In this document: positions 1 through 8,936 of the stretch, one piece after another
Layout of the letters: each line of letters starts with the position of its first letter
Numbering within the stretch: the stretch's first letter is position 1
Source: Deltaproteobacteria bacterium
GTDB lineage: Bacteria > Desulfobacterota > Desulfobacteria > Desulfobacterales > SURF-15
Length of the DNA stretch: 46,801 nucleotides
Direction: 5' to 3'
Assembly: GCA_019309565.1 (NCBI GenBank)
Contig: JAFDFZ010000063.1
Location: 1-46,801, forward strand
Notes under the pieces: generated by a model
What the model was told of the DNA's origin: nothing
Seen by the model: only the letters and a program-made list of their open reading frames with translations
The model's database searches: none
Translations under genes and position numbers: made by a program

Positions 1-576
1 CGCCACCTGCCCCTCGGAGGCCACATGCCTTGCCAGAAATGTTGCCCCGGCACCCTTGAGAATATCCATTATCTCCAGTCCCGCACCGATGAACCCGGGC
101 TCAAACATGCCATATGGGCTGCTGTCTGTTTTGCTTCCCGGCGGGGTTGTCCATCCGTACTGTCCGCCGGTGGATTGATAGCCCAGGTTGTCATTGACGA
201 TGACCGTCATGTGGGAATTTGCTCGAGCGCTTTGTATGAGATGATTAAGTCCGATTCCGAACGCATCTCCATCGCCCACGGTAAGGATGATTTTTTTCTC
301 AGGCGGCAGGGCAATGCGAAGACCACGGGCGATAACGTAGACCCGACCATGGGTTCCTGCGAATCCATCTCCCTTCCAGGTTGCAAAGGTCTGTCTGCCG
401 GCGCAGCCGATAGAGGTGCCCCAGATGATATCTTCGGTGGAAAGTCCAAGCTCATCTATGGCCTGCAGCACGATCTTGTGGTTCGGCCCCAGGCCGCAGC
501 CCGAACACGCAGTGCTTGGGATTTTTCGGGCTCTCAGATATTTCTTGATAAGTTCGCTTGATCGGTATGCAATCAT
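1..576 (-). CDS. korB: 2-oxoacid:ferredoxin oxidoreductase beta subunit (KorB-like), 3' part cut by window edge
   Basis: This is the thiamine-pyrophosphate subunit of a KorAB-type enzyme, which oxidises a 2-oxoacid to its acyl-CoA and reduces ferredoxin in the cytoplasm. The minus strand reads openly from an ATG at 576 to the window edge (192 codons). It begins MIAYRSSELIKKYL, then shows a CSGCGLGPN cysteine motif and the TPP/Mg motif GDGDAFGIG followed by NDNLGYQSTGGQYG, which is family typical. The start lies directly after the TGA of the alpha-subunit gene (577-579), so the two are one operon. The C-terminus is outside the window. The substrate (2-oxoglutarate or another 2-oxoacid) cannot be fixed from sequence alone. 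Confidence 0.88.
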   Translation of the reverse strand, partial: MIAYRSSELIKKYLRARKIPSTACSGCGLGPNHKIVLQAIDELGLSTEDIIWGTSIGCAGRQTFATWKGDGFAGTHGRVYVIARGLRIALPPEKKIILTVGDGDAFGIGLNHLIQSARANSHMTVIVNDNLGYQSTGGQYGWTTPPGSKTDSSPYGMFEPGFIGAGLEIMDILKGAGATFLARHVASEGQVA

Positions 577-1752
577 TCACCAGGCCTCCAGTTTCCAGCC
601 TTTGCGGGCAAGCGGCTGGTTTCTTAAGATCTTTTCAAAAGCCTCCGTCAAATCCAACTGAGAAGGCAGCTCACCGCAAATGCCCATAAAATGGACCTCG
701 GAATCTTTGGGAACCGCCCGCTTGACTTCTCGAACCAGTTGTCCGTCCCAGTTTAGTTCCACTGTCAAATATTTTGTCCTTGCCTGGAACAGCTCATCTG
801 GAAATGGCCAGAGATTGATCAATCTGAGCGACCCCACTTTCAAGCCACCGCTCCTCGCCTTTTCAACCGCTGTGTTAACAACCCGGGACGGAGTCCCATA
901 AGAAACCACCACAAGCTCCGGATCATCGTCCATATACTTTTTTTGGAAATGGTGATTGAACAGGTATCGGTGATTTCTGATTTTATAGATCAGTCGATAG
1001 GCGTGTTTATGATGGTCCTCCACCTCTTCGATGTCATATCCCTCTTCGGTGGGTGTCCAGTCCGAACACAACGCACCTGTATTGTGCCCGAGCACCACAG
1101 GCGGGACATCGATGGCATCTGTTGGAGGGTAAAAATCCGGACCCGGATGTATTTTCCTGGGTAAGATCCGAAACCCCATCTCGGCCATTTCATCTTCATT
1201 TTCCGGTACGCTGATGTCCTCAAAACCATCGGTGATCAACTGATCGGCAAGCACCGTGACCGGAGTTCGAAACCGTTCTGAAAGGTAGAAAGCTTCAACA
1301 GTAATAAACATGGCTTCCTGGGCGCAGTTTGGTGCTAGAACAATGGTTTCGAAATTGCCGCCCTGGGTCGGGTATCGGGTCAAATAAAATTCTCCCTGGC
1401 CAGGTGCTCCGGTAATTCCACTGACAGGTCCGACACGTCCCGAGTTTAATACAACAAGAGGGGTTTCGCACCCAATTGCCCATCCGTAGGGATCGGCGTA
1501 CAGGATATATCCAGGTCCTGATGTTGCCGTCATTGCTTTCAGCCCGCCCAGTGATGCACCGATACAAAGATGCAGCGCCGCACACTCATCTTCGGCCTGC
1601 AGGTAGTATCCGCCCACCCGGGGCAGCCGGCGGCTCATGCTCTCTGCTATCTCGGTTGCCGGAGTAATCGGATATCCCGCGAAAAACCGACATCCGGCCA
1701 GGATTGCCCCCTCTGTGATGGCGAAATTTCCGGTTTCCAGATATCGTTTCAT
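577..1752 (-). CDS. korA: 2-oxoacid:ferredoxin oxidoreductase alpha subunit (KorA/VorB-like)
   Basis: A protein of 391 residues with the pyruvate:ferredoxin oxidoreductase domain I at the N-terminus (GYPITPATEIAE near residue 26, then ATSGPGYILYADPYGWA). A second transketolase-C-like domain begins near residue 260 (DDDPELVVVSYGTPSRV). The motif GEFYLTRYPTQGG marks the KorA/VorB family rather than full-length PFOR. It pairs with the TPP subunit encoded immediately downstream with no gap, so the two make the catalytic core. A gamma subunit is not seen here. The ferredoxin function could come from the upstream GltD-like gene, whose C-terminus carries two 4Fe-4S motifs. Substrate specificity is not determined. 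Confidence 0.88.
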   Translation of the reverse strand: MKRYLETGNFAITEGAILAGCRFFAGYPITPATEIAESMSRRLPRVGGYYLQAEDECAALHLCIGASLGGLKAMTATSGPGYILYADPYGWAIGCETPLVVLNSGRVGPVSGITGAPGQGEFYLTRYPTQGGNFETIVLAPNCAQEAMFITVEAFYLSERFRTPVTVLADQLITDGFEDISVPENEDEMAEMGFRILPRKIHPGPDFYPPTDAIDVPPVVLGHNTGALCSDWTPTEEGYDIEEVEDHHKHAYRLIYKIRNHRYLFNHHFQKKYMDDDPELVVVSYGTPSRVVNTAVEKARSGGLKVGSLRLINLWPFPDELFQARTKYLTVELNWDGQLVREVKRAVPKDSEVHFMGICGELPSQLDLTEAFEKILRNQPLARKGWKLEAW

Positions 1753-2048
1753 TTCATCGATTTCCTCTGCTTCTACCTAGGTTAAGCGGCTCATCGTTCT
1801 GCGTTCCAGGTTAATACCCACAAATTCCACGTATTAAACGCATGCCTATAGCTTGTGATATAATCCTATTTTACTTTTAAAATGAAAGAGCGAAGCGATA
1901 CCTTAACTTTAGGCACTTTAGATCACTCACAGCTTCCTTTTTGTATCAACTCTTAAACGAGCCACTTTTTCCGATTAAAGTCTCGGAAAAAGCGTAGGTT
2001 CTAACAAAATGCAATAAAACCAAAAAGCTGCTCCAAACAGGCCCATTT
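1753..2048. other. Intergenic gap with a perfect 10-bp inverted repeat
   Basis: No coding sequence is supported in this gap between korA and the flavoprotein genes. It holds CTTTTTCCGA (1965-1974) and its exact complement TCGGAAAAAG (1983-1992) around an 8-base loop. The hairpin lies about 56 bp beyond the stop of the minus-strand flavoprotein gene and could be its terminator. No clear T-run follows it, so that role is uncertain. Confidence 0.45.
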
Positions 2049-2882
2049 TCAACGCACCTCTACGATATCGATGGCAAAGTCCGGACAGGCAAAGTAACAT
2101 TTAAGGCACCCTGCACACCAGTCCGAAGATGTGCACGCAACGGGCCGGTATCCCCGGGCATTGAATACATCTGTGCGGCTGAAGGCATTCATTTTACAAA
2201 CCTCCTCGCAATAACCGCATTCCTTGCAATGTTCAGGATTAACGACGACTTCGAACTTGCGTGCATCGCACATCAAACATCGTTCGCTTTCAAAGCGTAT
2301 CTGATCTTCGGAAAGCCCCAGCTCCACCTGATCAAAGGAGGTGACAGCCTCCCAGGGTCTTAAAGTCGGCATTTGAACACGGTCGCGTGCTGTAAGGGAA
2401 TGCTCCGGAAGCAGCACCTCCTTTTCAGGCTCTGTGAGTGTTTCGGATATGTCTCCGTTTCCACCTAAAAACCGATCGATTGCAGCAGCCGCTTTTCGTC
2501 CCTGTGCAATGGCAGAGATGATGGATTTAGGCCCGGTAACTACATCTCCTCCGGCAAACACCCCATTTTCTCCGGTCATAAGATCCTCTTCACCCACATC
2601 GATCACTGAACCGGTGGTGTCGATGCTTTTCTGTCCGGCAAGAAATCGCAAATAAGGAGTCTGGCCTATGGCGAGAATCACATAATCGGCATCTAACCGA
2701 TGGGTTATTTCCTCATCAAGCACCGGTTCATAATTGCAGACCGGATCATCAGAAGAAAAACACTTCACCAGAGCAACACCGGAAACCGCACGATCACCGA
2801 GCAATTTCTTCGGGGCCCAGCTGTCGACAATCATGATACCTTCCCTTTCAGCAGCAGCGATTTCCGCAGGATGGGCCGGCAT
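2049..2882 (-). CDS. GltD-like NAD(P)H/FAD oxidoreductase, C-terminal part with two 4Fe-4S motifs (split gene)
   Basis: This frame of 277 residues is the second half of a GltD/dihydropyrimidine-dehydrogenase-type flavoprotein. It starts inside the NADPH-binding domain (MPAHPAEIAAAEREG), continues through the FAD-closing segment (GVFAGGDVVTGP near residue 110) and ends with a ferredoxin domain holding CKECGYCEEVC and CAGCLKCYFACP. The first half is encoded by the overlapping frame 2882-3823, with a TAATG stop/start overlap. Family members are one continuous chain, so this is either a frameshifted gene or a translationally coupled two-piece enzyme. The ferredoxin tail would suit electron exchange with the KorAB enzyme encoded downstream. 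Confidence 0.8.
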   Translation of the reverse strand: MPAHPAEIAAAEREGIMIVDSWAPKKLLGDRAVSGVALVKCFSSDDPVCNYEPVLDEEITHRLDADYVILAIGQTPYLRFLAGQKSIDTTGSVIDVGEEDLMTGENGVFAGGDVVTGPKSIISAIAQGRKAAAAIDRFLGGNGDISETLTEPEKEVLLPEHSLTARDRVQMPTLRPWEAVTSFDQVELGLSEDQIRFESERCLMCDARKFEVVVNPEHCKECGYCEEVCKMNAFSRTDVFNARGYRPVACTSSDWCAGCLKCYFACPDFAIDIVEVR

Positions 2883-3823
2883 TACACGATGGTCACTGTG
2901 TCCGCCCCCAGACGCCTTGCAGTTCGTGCCGCATCCAGCGCCACGTTCCCTCCTCCGATGACAAGCACATCACCCTGGAAGTCAAACCTCTTGCCCAAAG
3001 ATACATCCTTTAGAAAATCCCATCCCCACAAAACATTTTCCTTTTCCGCTCCTTCAACAGGCACTCTGATGCTGCCCACAGCCCCACATGCGATGAACAC
3101 CGCATGGGATTGCTCTTTGAGTGCCCTGAAGGGAAGATCCTTTCCGATAACGGTCTTTGCTTTGAAATCAACACCCAATTCAAGGATGACCTGAATATCT
3201 TTCTCCAGCCTGTCTTTTGGAAGTCTGAAATTCGGGATCCCATAGCGCATGGTGCCGCCGGGTGATTCAAATCCATCGTAAACCGTAACCCGATGGCCCA
3301 ATGTGACAAGGTAGTATGCCGCTGTAAGCCCGGCCGGGCCGGCACCGATGATCGCAACTGACTTTCCGGTTGGTTCGGCCATTTTTTTATTGCTTTTCCA
3401 TGTATCTTTTCCTCTGTCCACAGCCGCCCTTTTAAGTGCCCGTATGGCGATTGAATCGCCGAACTGCTTGTAAGCACAGGCATCTTCACATGGAGCAAAA
3501 CATGCGTCAGCGCAAACAAAGGGAAAGGGTATCTTTTCCCTGATAACAGCTACGGCTTCATCGAAACGACCGGCTTTAAGGGCCCGAACATACCGAGGGG
3601 CATCAACCCCTGCAGGGCAGGCCGCAACACACGGGGGTACGATCAGCTCTTCTTTCAGCCGCTCAAACTCTTCACGCAGCGCTTGCTCCTCAGAGACTCG
3701 CATCAGCTTTTTGGCCCGCTGATCCCCGCTTTTTCGCGATATAACGGCTGCCCGGCATATCGTTTTGACATCCGTATCCGCAAACAACCCACAGGCTTTA
3801 AGAATCTTTCTGGCATAAATCAC
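2882..3823 (-). CDS. GltD-like NAD(P)H/FAD oxidoreductase, N-terminal part (split gene)
   Basis: 313 residues. The N-terminal Fer4_20-type cluster domain has CVAACPAGVDAPRYV (near residue 70) and CADACFAPCEDAC. The FAD-binding motif GAGPAGLTAAYYL follows near residue 160, then the NADPH-site motif GGGNVALDAARTARR near residue 290. It stops at TVTIV*, exactly where relatives continue into a basic segment and then MPA-PAEI, the start of the next frame. The expected linking residues are missing, which suggests a deletion of roughly 19 bp (estimated from the family pattern, not measured). The role is electron transfer between NAD(P)H and an iron-sulfur partner. The partner is unproven. Confidence 0.8.
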   Translation of the reverse strand: MIYARKILKACGLFADTDVKTICRAAVISRKSGDQRAKKLMRVSEEQALREEFERLKEELIVPPCVAACPAGVDAPRYVRALKAGRFDEAVAVIREKIPFPFVCADACFAPCEDACAYKQFGDSIAIRALKRAAVDRGKDTWKSNKKMAEPTGKSVAIIGAGPAGLTAAYYLVTLGHRVTVYDGFESPGGTMRYGIPNFRLPKDRLEKDIQVILELGVDFKAKTVIGKDLPFRALKEQSHAVFIACGAVGSIRVPVEGAEKENVLWGWDFLKDVSLGKRFDFQGDVLVIGGGNVALDAARTARRLGADTVTIV

Positions 3824-4189
3824 CAGGGCTACCTCATCAGCAGGGAATTTACTGGATATGATCGACTCCTTTCAAATAAATCATCCGACCCGCAATGTAC
3901 AAGGTTAACCTTCCATCCGGGCGCTGCATCAAATTTAAAATACTTCGCTCAATGCTGTAAAAATTCAAACCGTCTTGAACTGATTGAAAGCAACATCTTA
4001 AAAGATCAAACTAAGACTTGCCCCCTTTTACCCATACCCCGTAGTTGCATAAAACTCATGGTAAAATACCCTTTGCACACGGTTAAACACAGCTTACAGG
4101 TTTCATACAGGAGTTGTTATTCAACAACGGGGTTTAGGCGAAGACTTCAGTTTGATTTCTTCCATACAGGGTACAAAGATTCAAGGATT
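3824..4189. other. Non-coding gap, no feature recognised
   Basis: This stretch lies upstream of the split flavoprotein gene (minus strand) and is AT-rich. Open frames here have no ribosome site and no protein-like composition. I see no convincing promoter, RNA gene or repeat. It presumably holds the promoter of the flavoprotein gene. Confidence 0.4.
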
Positions 4190-4285
4190 GAAGACCCTTC
4201 AGCCCAGCGGAACGGAATTTACGCCTCGTTGGGGCGTAGCCTATGGCGAAGCCCAATTCTTTCCGACAAGCTGAAGGGAATCTTC
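4190..4285. repeat. 96-bp long imperfect palindrome (hairpin element)
   Basis: The outer arms are GAAGACCCTTCAGC (4190-4203) and GCTGAAGGGAATCTTC (4270-4285). They pair fully apart from a small bulge. Inside them, CAGCGGAACGGAATT (4205-4219) can pair imperfectly with AATTCTTTCC and the following bases (4255-4269). The centre contains further short stems (ACGCC with GGCGT; AGCC with GGC). This is a multi-stem non-coding element resembling palindromic interspersed repeats. No second copy was found in the window. It is not an attC site, because the GTT/AAC core boxes are missing. Confidence 0.7.
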
Positions 4286-4317
4286 CTCCGTTAAGGAAAC
4301 GATCTAATTTTAGATTC

Positions 4318-4444
4318 GCTCGCCCGGTTGAATCCAAGGGTGTGCGCAAAGCGCAATTCAACAGGGCTCGCTGTTTCGGCTCAGGGGGTCAAGGGTTGTG
4401 AGGATGCTGATCTATTTCACTTGAACCCTTGAATCCTCGACCCC
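4318..4444. repeat. Two further hairpins in the same palindrome cluster
   Basis: The first is GCTCGCCCGGTTGAAT (4318-4333) against ATTCAACAGGGCTCGC (4356-4371), 12 of 16 paired, enclosing TGCGC-aaa-GCGCA. The second spans 4385-4444, where GGGGTC pairs with GACCCC. Inside it, either TCAAGGGTT pairs with AACCCTTGA or GAGGAT pairs with ATCCTC. These two inner foldings exclude each other. The hairpins lie just after the stop codon of the minus-strand radical SAM gene (4495). They may help end its transcript, but there is no T-run typical of an intrinsic terminator. Confidence 0.6.
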
Positions 4445-4494
4445 TTGGCCCCTAAAGTTATCCCGTTTCACCGGATAGTAGTTTACTTGCTGAA

Positions 4495-5889
4495 TTATGA
4501 ATGATCGTACTTCTGACTGATGAAGGCTGCATATGCCTTTCGGTTCACCCCGAGATTACCCCTGTATGAGAGATTGCCCACCAAACTGATCAGCGGCTTG
4601 CGGCGGTGCCACAGGTTGCTCCACACCCTGCGCAGAATATGTGATATGGAATAGAACTCCTGGTCGCAGGAGATCATTTCTTCTATGATTCCGTCCAGAG
4701 GCAAATGTCTATATCGGCCCACCGGGAAGGTTAGCGTGTAATATTTCCAGTCCTCCGGGAAGGTGCCGAGGACGATGCGGCCTTCTGATTTCATTCGATC
4801 CCACAGGCGTGTGCCCGGTAAGGGCGTCAGAAACAGGGTATTGAGTATATCCACGCCGTATTCCCTGGCCGCCTGAGCAATACGTTTGCCGATGCCAGGC
4901 TCGTCAATATCCAAACCGATGATAAAGGAGCCAGCGACCAGTATGTTGTGCCGTTGGATGCGCCGCACTGAGTCGCGAAAATTCCGGCCCTTCTGAAAGT
5001 TGAATCTTTTGCCAATTTCCCGCAGCCCTTCCGGCGTGGGGGTTTCAAAGCCGATGAAGACGCCGCTGCACCCGGCCTTCGCGGCCAATGCCAGGAGTTC
5101 TTCATCATCGGCGAAGTTGATGGTGACCTGGGCAATCCATTTCTTTCCCAGGTCAGCCTGTGCCATAGCGCGGAAGAGCTCCTTGGCGCGGGTGATGTGA
5201 TCTGGGCGCGTGCCGATAAGATTGTCGTCCACTACAAGAGCATACTTCTCGCGGATCGACTGGAATTCCCGCATGACATCTGGAATTGGTCGATGGCGGT
5301 AGCGGGCCCCGTTGAACGCCGTTACGCTGCAAAAGCTGCAGTTCATGGGACAGCCGCGCGTAGTCTGAATGGCCCCACAGGCATATCCTCCGGCCAGCAA
5401 ATCATGCCGTGCAGCGGGAAGATGGTCTATATCAGCAAGCCCTCCGTCGTACTGGCGTTTAAGACTGCCCTGCCGGCCGTCCTCCAGGACCTGCGGCCAG
5501 ACACCCTCGGCTTCCCCTGTTACGACCGAATCAACACGCTCCATGACCTCGCCAAGGCACATGGTTGCGTGAATGCCGCCCATGACGACAGGCACCCCCA
5601 GACTACGGAAATAATTAGATACTTCATAGGCCCGGTTCGCCTGGGAGGTAAAAGCGGTAATGCCCACCAGGTCCGGCCGAGGCATGGCCGGATAGTCCGG
5701 TACACGGATGTTCTCGTCTATGATGGAGATTTCCCACTCCGGTGGGGTCAGACCCGCGAGGACCATGAGGCTGAGCGGTTTCCACACGCGGTAACGGTTC
5801 CAGCCTCTCTTCTTGATTTTCCAGCCTCTCTTCTTGATTTTGACGATGCTGACAACCGGGTTGGAAGGATTGATCAGATATAGTCGCAT
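4495..5889 (-). CDS. B12-binding-domain radical SAM protein
   Basis: 464 residues. The N-terminal part is a Rossmann-like cobalamin-binding-type domain (MRLYLINPSNP, then LVGITAFTSQANRAYEV and VVMGGIHATMC). The radical SAM core follows with the cluster motif CPMNCSFC (C-x3-C-x2-C) near residue 183, then VVDDNLIG and GVFIGFETPTPEGL. The protein belongs to the large family that includes HpnP/HpnR-type methylases and many enzymes of unknown substrate. A distant relative is encoded at 43582-45075. A perfect 21-bp tandem duplication near the 5' end repeats the peptide KIKKRGW. The neighbours do not reveal the substrate, and FtsH lies just upstream (41 bp gap). Confidence 0.85.
   Translation of the reverse strand: MRLYLINPSNPVVSIVKIKKRGWKIKKRGWNRYRVWKPLSLMVLAGLTPPEWEISIIDENIRVPDYPAMPRPDLVGITAFTSQANRAYEVSNYFRSLGVPVVMGGIHATMCLGEVMERVDSVVTGEAEGVWPQVLEDGRQGSLKRQYDGGLADIDHLPAARHDLLAGGYACGAIQTTRGCPMNCSFCSVTAFNGARYRHRPIPDVMREFQSIREKYALVVDDNLIGTRPDHITRAKELFRAMAQADLGKKWIAQVTINFADDEELLALAAKAGCSGVFIGFETPTPEGLREIGKRFNFQKGRNFRDSVRRIQRHNILVAGSFIIGLDIDEPGIGKRIAQAAREYGVDILNTLFLTPLPGTRLWDRMKSEGRIVLGTFPEDWKYYTLTFPVGRYRHLPLDGIIEEMISCDQEFYSISHILRRVWSNLWHRRKPLISLVGNLSYRGNLGVNRKAYAAFISQKYDHS
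5800..5841. repeat. Perfect 21-bp tandem duplication inside the radical SAM gene
   Basis: Positions 5800-5820 and 5821-5841 are identical. The duplication is in frame and doubles the heptapeptide KIKKRGW near residue 16 of the B12-type radical SAM protein. It looks recent because no base has diverged. Confidence 0.95.
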
Positions 5890-5930
5890 GGCATGTATTC
5901 ACTGCCGGACAGGGATTTGCTTTTCTATCT

Positions 5931-7865
5931 TTAGGATGGCTGCCCTGCCGGTGAAGCTGATTTTTCAGGCCCAGATTCGGACAGCATCTTTCTTAGTTCT
6001 TCTCCCTGCACACTTTCTTTCTCGGAAAGAAGCCGTGCCAGATCATCCAGAACGTTGCGGCGCTCCGAGAGGATTTTTCTGACCCTCTGGTGGGCTTCCT
6101 CAATGAACCGGGTGATCTCCCCGTCAATTTCGGCGGCTTTCTCTTCACTGTAAGTCTTATTCGGAGCAAAGTTTTCCGGAAAGAACATGGGATGAGGGGG
6201 GCGCTCATAGCTCACCAGGCCAAGGCTTTCACTCATACCGTACTCCGTGACCATGGAACGGGCAATCTCTGTGGCTCGCTGGAGATCGTTTTGCGCCCCT
6301 GTAGAGATTTCTTCGAAAACCAGTTCCTCTGCGACCCTGCCTCCCAAAAGAACGGCCAGCCGATCCAGAAGCTCCGAGCGGGTCATCAGGTAGCGGTCCT
6401 CCGTGGGTTGCTGTTGCGTGTGCCCCAGGGAAGCGATTCCCCGCGGAATAATGGAGATTTTATGTACCGGATCGGCGTGCTCAACAGATTCAGCCACAAT
6501 CGCATGTCCAGACTCGTGAAAAGAAACGATTTCTTTTTCCTTCGAATTAATCACCCGGTTCTTTTTCTGAAGGCCGGCAACAACACGGTCGATTGCCTCG
6601 TCGAAATCTTCAGGGGCGACCTCCTCCTGATTTTTTCGAGCGGCCAGCAAGGCCGCCTCGTTGACCAGGTTGGCCAGATCAGCCCCCACAAATCCGGGTG
6701 TACGGCCGGCGAGCTTGCGCAGATCAACCTCGGGACCTAACAGCACATTCCTGGAATGGATTTTCAGAATGGCTTCTCGCCCATTGATATCCGGTCTGTC
6801 TACAAGGACCTGCCTATCAAAGCGCCCCGGGCGCAACAGGGCAGGATCCAGGATTTCCGGCCGGTTAGTGGCAGCCATGATGATTACTCCCTTGTTTGTT
6901 TCGAATCCATCCATCTCCACCAGCAGCTGGTTCAGGGTCTGCTCTCGTTCGTCATGCCCTCCCATCACATTCATTCCCCTGGCCTTTCCTAATGCGTCCA
7001 GTTCATCGATGAAGATGATGCAAGGGGCTTGGGTGGCGGCCTGGGAGAAAAGATCGCGAACGCGGGCTGCTCCCACACCCACGAACATCTCCACAAACTC
7101 CGATCCGCTGATGCTGAAAAAAGGCACCTTTGCCTCCCCGGCCACAGCCTTGGCCAGAAGGGTCTTGCCGGTACCGGGTGGCCCTACCAGAAGCACTCCT
7201 TTGGGGATCCTCCCTCCCAGTCTTTGAAACTTCTCCGGAGTGCTCAAAAATTCCACGACTTCCTGGAGTTCCTCTTTTGCCTCGTCGATTCCGGCAGCAT
7301 CGGCAAAAGTGATCTTGGTCTCACTCTCGGCAAAAATCTTGGCCTTGCTCTTGCTAAAGGACATGACACCCATCCCCGTGCCCATCCTTTTCATTATGTA
7401 CCGCCAGATAAGGAGAAAAATGGCGATGTAGATGACCCAGGAGATAATCCTTCCCAGGAATTTACTCTCATAGTGCCCGGAATAGGTGACCTCGTGTTCA
7501 TCCAGGTCTTTTACCAGGTCGGGATCGTCCACCCGAATCGTGATGAACTCCTGATCCTGTCCCGGCATTGTTCCTTTGCCTTTCAGCGTTCCCCTGATAT
7601 TTTTCTCACCGATGGTCAATTTACTCAAGGTGCCTTGGGTCAAATACCGTTTGAACTGGCTGTAAGGGATGGTCTCCACTTTTCCAGCAAAAAAGTATTG
7701 CTGCGCATAGGTGATAAGGAGAAAGGCGATCAGGAAATACCATATGCTGAAATGTGCCCTTGGGGGCAAAGCACCCTTCTTTCCCTTTGAGGCCTGGGGA
7801 CCAAAGATAGAGCGAGCCTTGTCTATCATCTCTTCCTGGGGTTTTTTCTTTTTCTTGGGAGGCAT
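5931..7865 (-). CDS. ftsH: ATP-dependent zinc metalloprotease FtsH
   Basis: 644 residues, the usual length. FtsH is a hexameric inner-membrane protease that extracts and degrades membrane and short-lived cytoplasmic proteins. Two membrane segments (about 40-59 and 138-156) flank a periplasmic domain. Then come Walker A GPPGTGKT (228-235), Walker [12 protein letters not shown], the SRH region [18 protein letters not shown] and the zinc site HESGH (450-454), with a likely third ligand Asp527 in [11 protein letters not shown]. The N-terminus is lysine-rich and proline-rich. It lies 117 bp downstream of hflC in the same direction, which fits the FtsH-HflKC complex. No functional residue is missing. 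Confidence 0.97.
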   Translation of the reverse strand: MPPKKKKKPQEEMIDKARSIFGPQASKGKKGALPPRAHFSIWYFLIAFLLITYAQQYFFAGKVETIPYSQFKRYLTQGTLSKLTIGEKNIRGTLKGKGTMPGQDQEFITIRVDDPDLVKDLDEHEVTYSGHYESKFLGRIISWVIYIAIFLLIWRYIMKRMGTGMGVMSFSKSKAKIFAESETKITFADAAGIDEAKEELQEVVEFLSTPEKFQRLGGRIPKGVLLVGPPGTGKTLLAKAVAGEAKVPFFSISGSEFVEMFVGVGAARVRDLFSQAATQAPCIIFIDELDALGKARGMNVMGGHDEREQTLNQLLVEMDGFETNKGVIIMAATNRPEILDPALLRPGRFDRQVLVDRPDINGREAILKIHSRNVLLGPEVDLRKLAGRTPGFVGADLANLVNEAALLAARKNQEEVAPEDFDEAIDRVVAGLQKKNRVINSKEKEIVSFHESGHAIVAESVEHADPVHKISIIPRGIASLGHTQQQPTEDRYLMTRSELLDRLAVLLGGRVAEELVFEEISTGAQNDLQRATEIARSMVTEYGMSESLGLVSYERPPHPMFFPENFAPNKTYSEEKAAEIDGEITRFIEEAHQRVRKILSERRNVLDDLARLLSEKESVQGEELRKMLSESGPEKSASPAGQPS

Positions 7866-7982
7866 ATTCCTCCTTCCTGCTGATAGAAATTGATATTCAC
7901 GAAAATAATGCTTTGTGATCTCGAAGACAGGCTATACCAGATCACTGTTTTAGCTTCACATTTGGGTTGCTTCCCGCCTCTC

Positions 7983-8936
7983 TCATTTCGGGATGGTCTT
8001 CAAGAACCGGTAGTAATCGGAATCGGTCCCTAGTATAATAATAGCTTTGTTATAGGCCGCCTCTTTATAGGTCTCCAGCGTCTTGAAAAAGGCGTAGAAG
8101 GCAGGGTCTTCATTGTATGCGTCTCCATAGATCCTGGTCGCCTCGGCATCGGCATCCCCGCGGATCTCCTCTGCCGTCCGGTATGCCCCTGAGATTATCG
8201 ATTTCAGTTCCTTCTCCATCTCACCGAGAATCTCTGCCTTTTTTCCCTCTCCCTCTGATCGAAACTGGGCGGCCTTGCGCTTTCTTTCCGATACCATCCG
8301 TTCGTAGACCTTCCTGCGAACTTGCTCCACATAGTTAATCCGCTTGATGCGGACATCCACCAGCTCCATACCAAAGGCAGACATGGCCTTTGAAGCCTCG
8401 GCCAGAATCGCCCGGGTGATTTTCTCTCTGCCCAGGCGAACGGTTTCCGGGACGGTTGATTCCTGGAAGGGCGAGAGGACCTTGCCTTCCACACCCTCTA
8501 CGGTCGGCATCTCGTTCGTGGTCCTGACAAGCTCCACCAGGGGATTTGCAGAAACATAGTCCCTGAGAACCGCGTCGATGATGTCATCCAGCTTGGCGTA
8601 AGCCTGGGAGTAACTACCTAGGACCTCGAGGAATTTCTGCGCATCAACGATTCGCCATCGGGCTGTGGTATCCACATAGATAAAACGTTTATCCCGGGTG
8701 GGTATCTCTTTGGGATCGCCGTCCCATCTCATGATCCGCTTCTCGTAACGGTTGATTTTCTGGATCATGGGGATCTTAAACTTCAGGCCAGCCTCGGTCT
8801 TTGGCTTCCCAATAGGTTTCCCGAACTGGGTGATCACCACCTGATCCCATTCACTGACCGTGTAAAAGGCACCTGAAAAAATAAGGATCAGGAAAAAAAC
8901 AAATACAACACCGATTATAGCTCCTATTCGTCTCAT
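7983..8936 (-). CDS. hflC: Band-7/SPFH protein HflC, modulator of FtsH
   Basis: 317 residues. One N-terminal membrane segment (about residues 5-27) is followed by the SPFH/band-7 domain (YTVSEWDQVVITQFGKPIG, then RWRIVDAQKFLEVLGS). A helical region rich in Lys, Glu and Arg follows (RKRKAAQFRSEGEGKKAEIL). This is typical HflC. With HflK it builds a large cage in the inner membrane around FtsH and controls access of membrane substrates. Its ATG overlaps the hflK stop by four bases (ATGA), so the pair is translationally coupled. Confidence 0.95.
   Translation of the reverse strand: MRRIGAIIGVVFVFFLILIFSGAFYTVSEWDQVVITQFGKPIGKPKTEAGLKFKIPMIQKINRYEKRIMRWDGDPKEIPTRDKRFIYVDTTARWRIVDAQKFLEVLGSYSQAYAKLDDIIDAVLRDYVSANPLVELVRTTNEMPTVEGVEGKVLSPFQESTVPETVRLGREKITRAILAEASKAMSAFGMELVDVRIKRINYVEQVRRKVYERMVSERKRKAAQFRSEGEGKKAEILGEMEKELKSIISGAYRTAEEIRGDADAEATRIYGDAYNEDPAFYAFFKTLETYKEAAYNKAIIILGTDSDYYRFLKTIPK

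Noticed and set aside
25-561. Plus-strand open frame of 178 codons at the window start
   Set aside because: It is antisense to a clear KorB sequence on the minus strand with TPP motifs, and the frame has no protein-like character.
4190-4285. Possible attC or integron site
   Set aside because: The hairpin is long enough, but it lacks RYYYAAC/GTTRRRY core boxes and the asymmetric L/R box layout.
3683-4294. Plus-strand open frame of 203 codons
   Set aside because: It begins antisense to the flavoprotein gene and crosses the palindrome cluster, with no recognisable domain.
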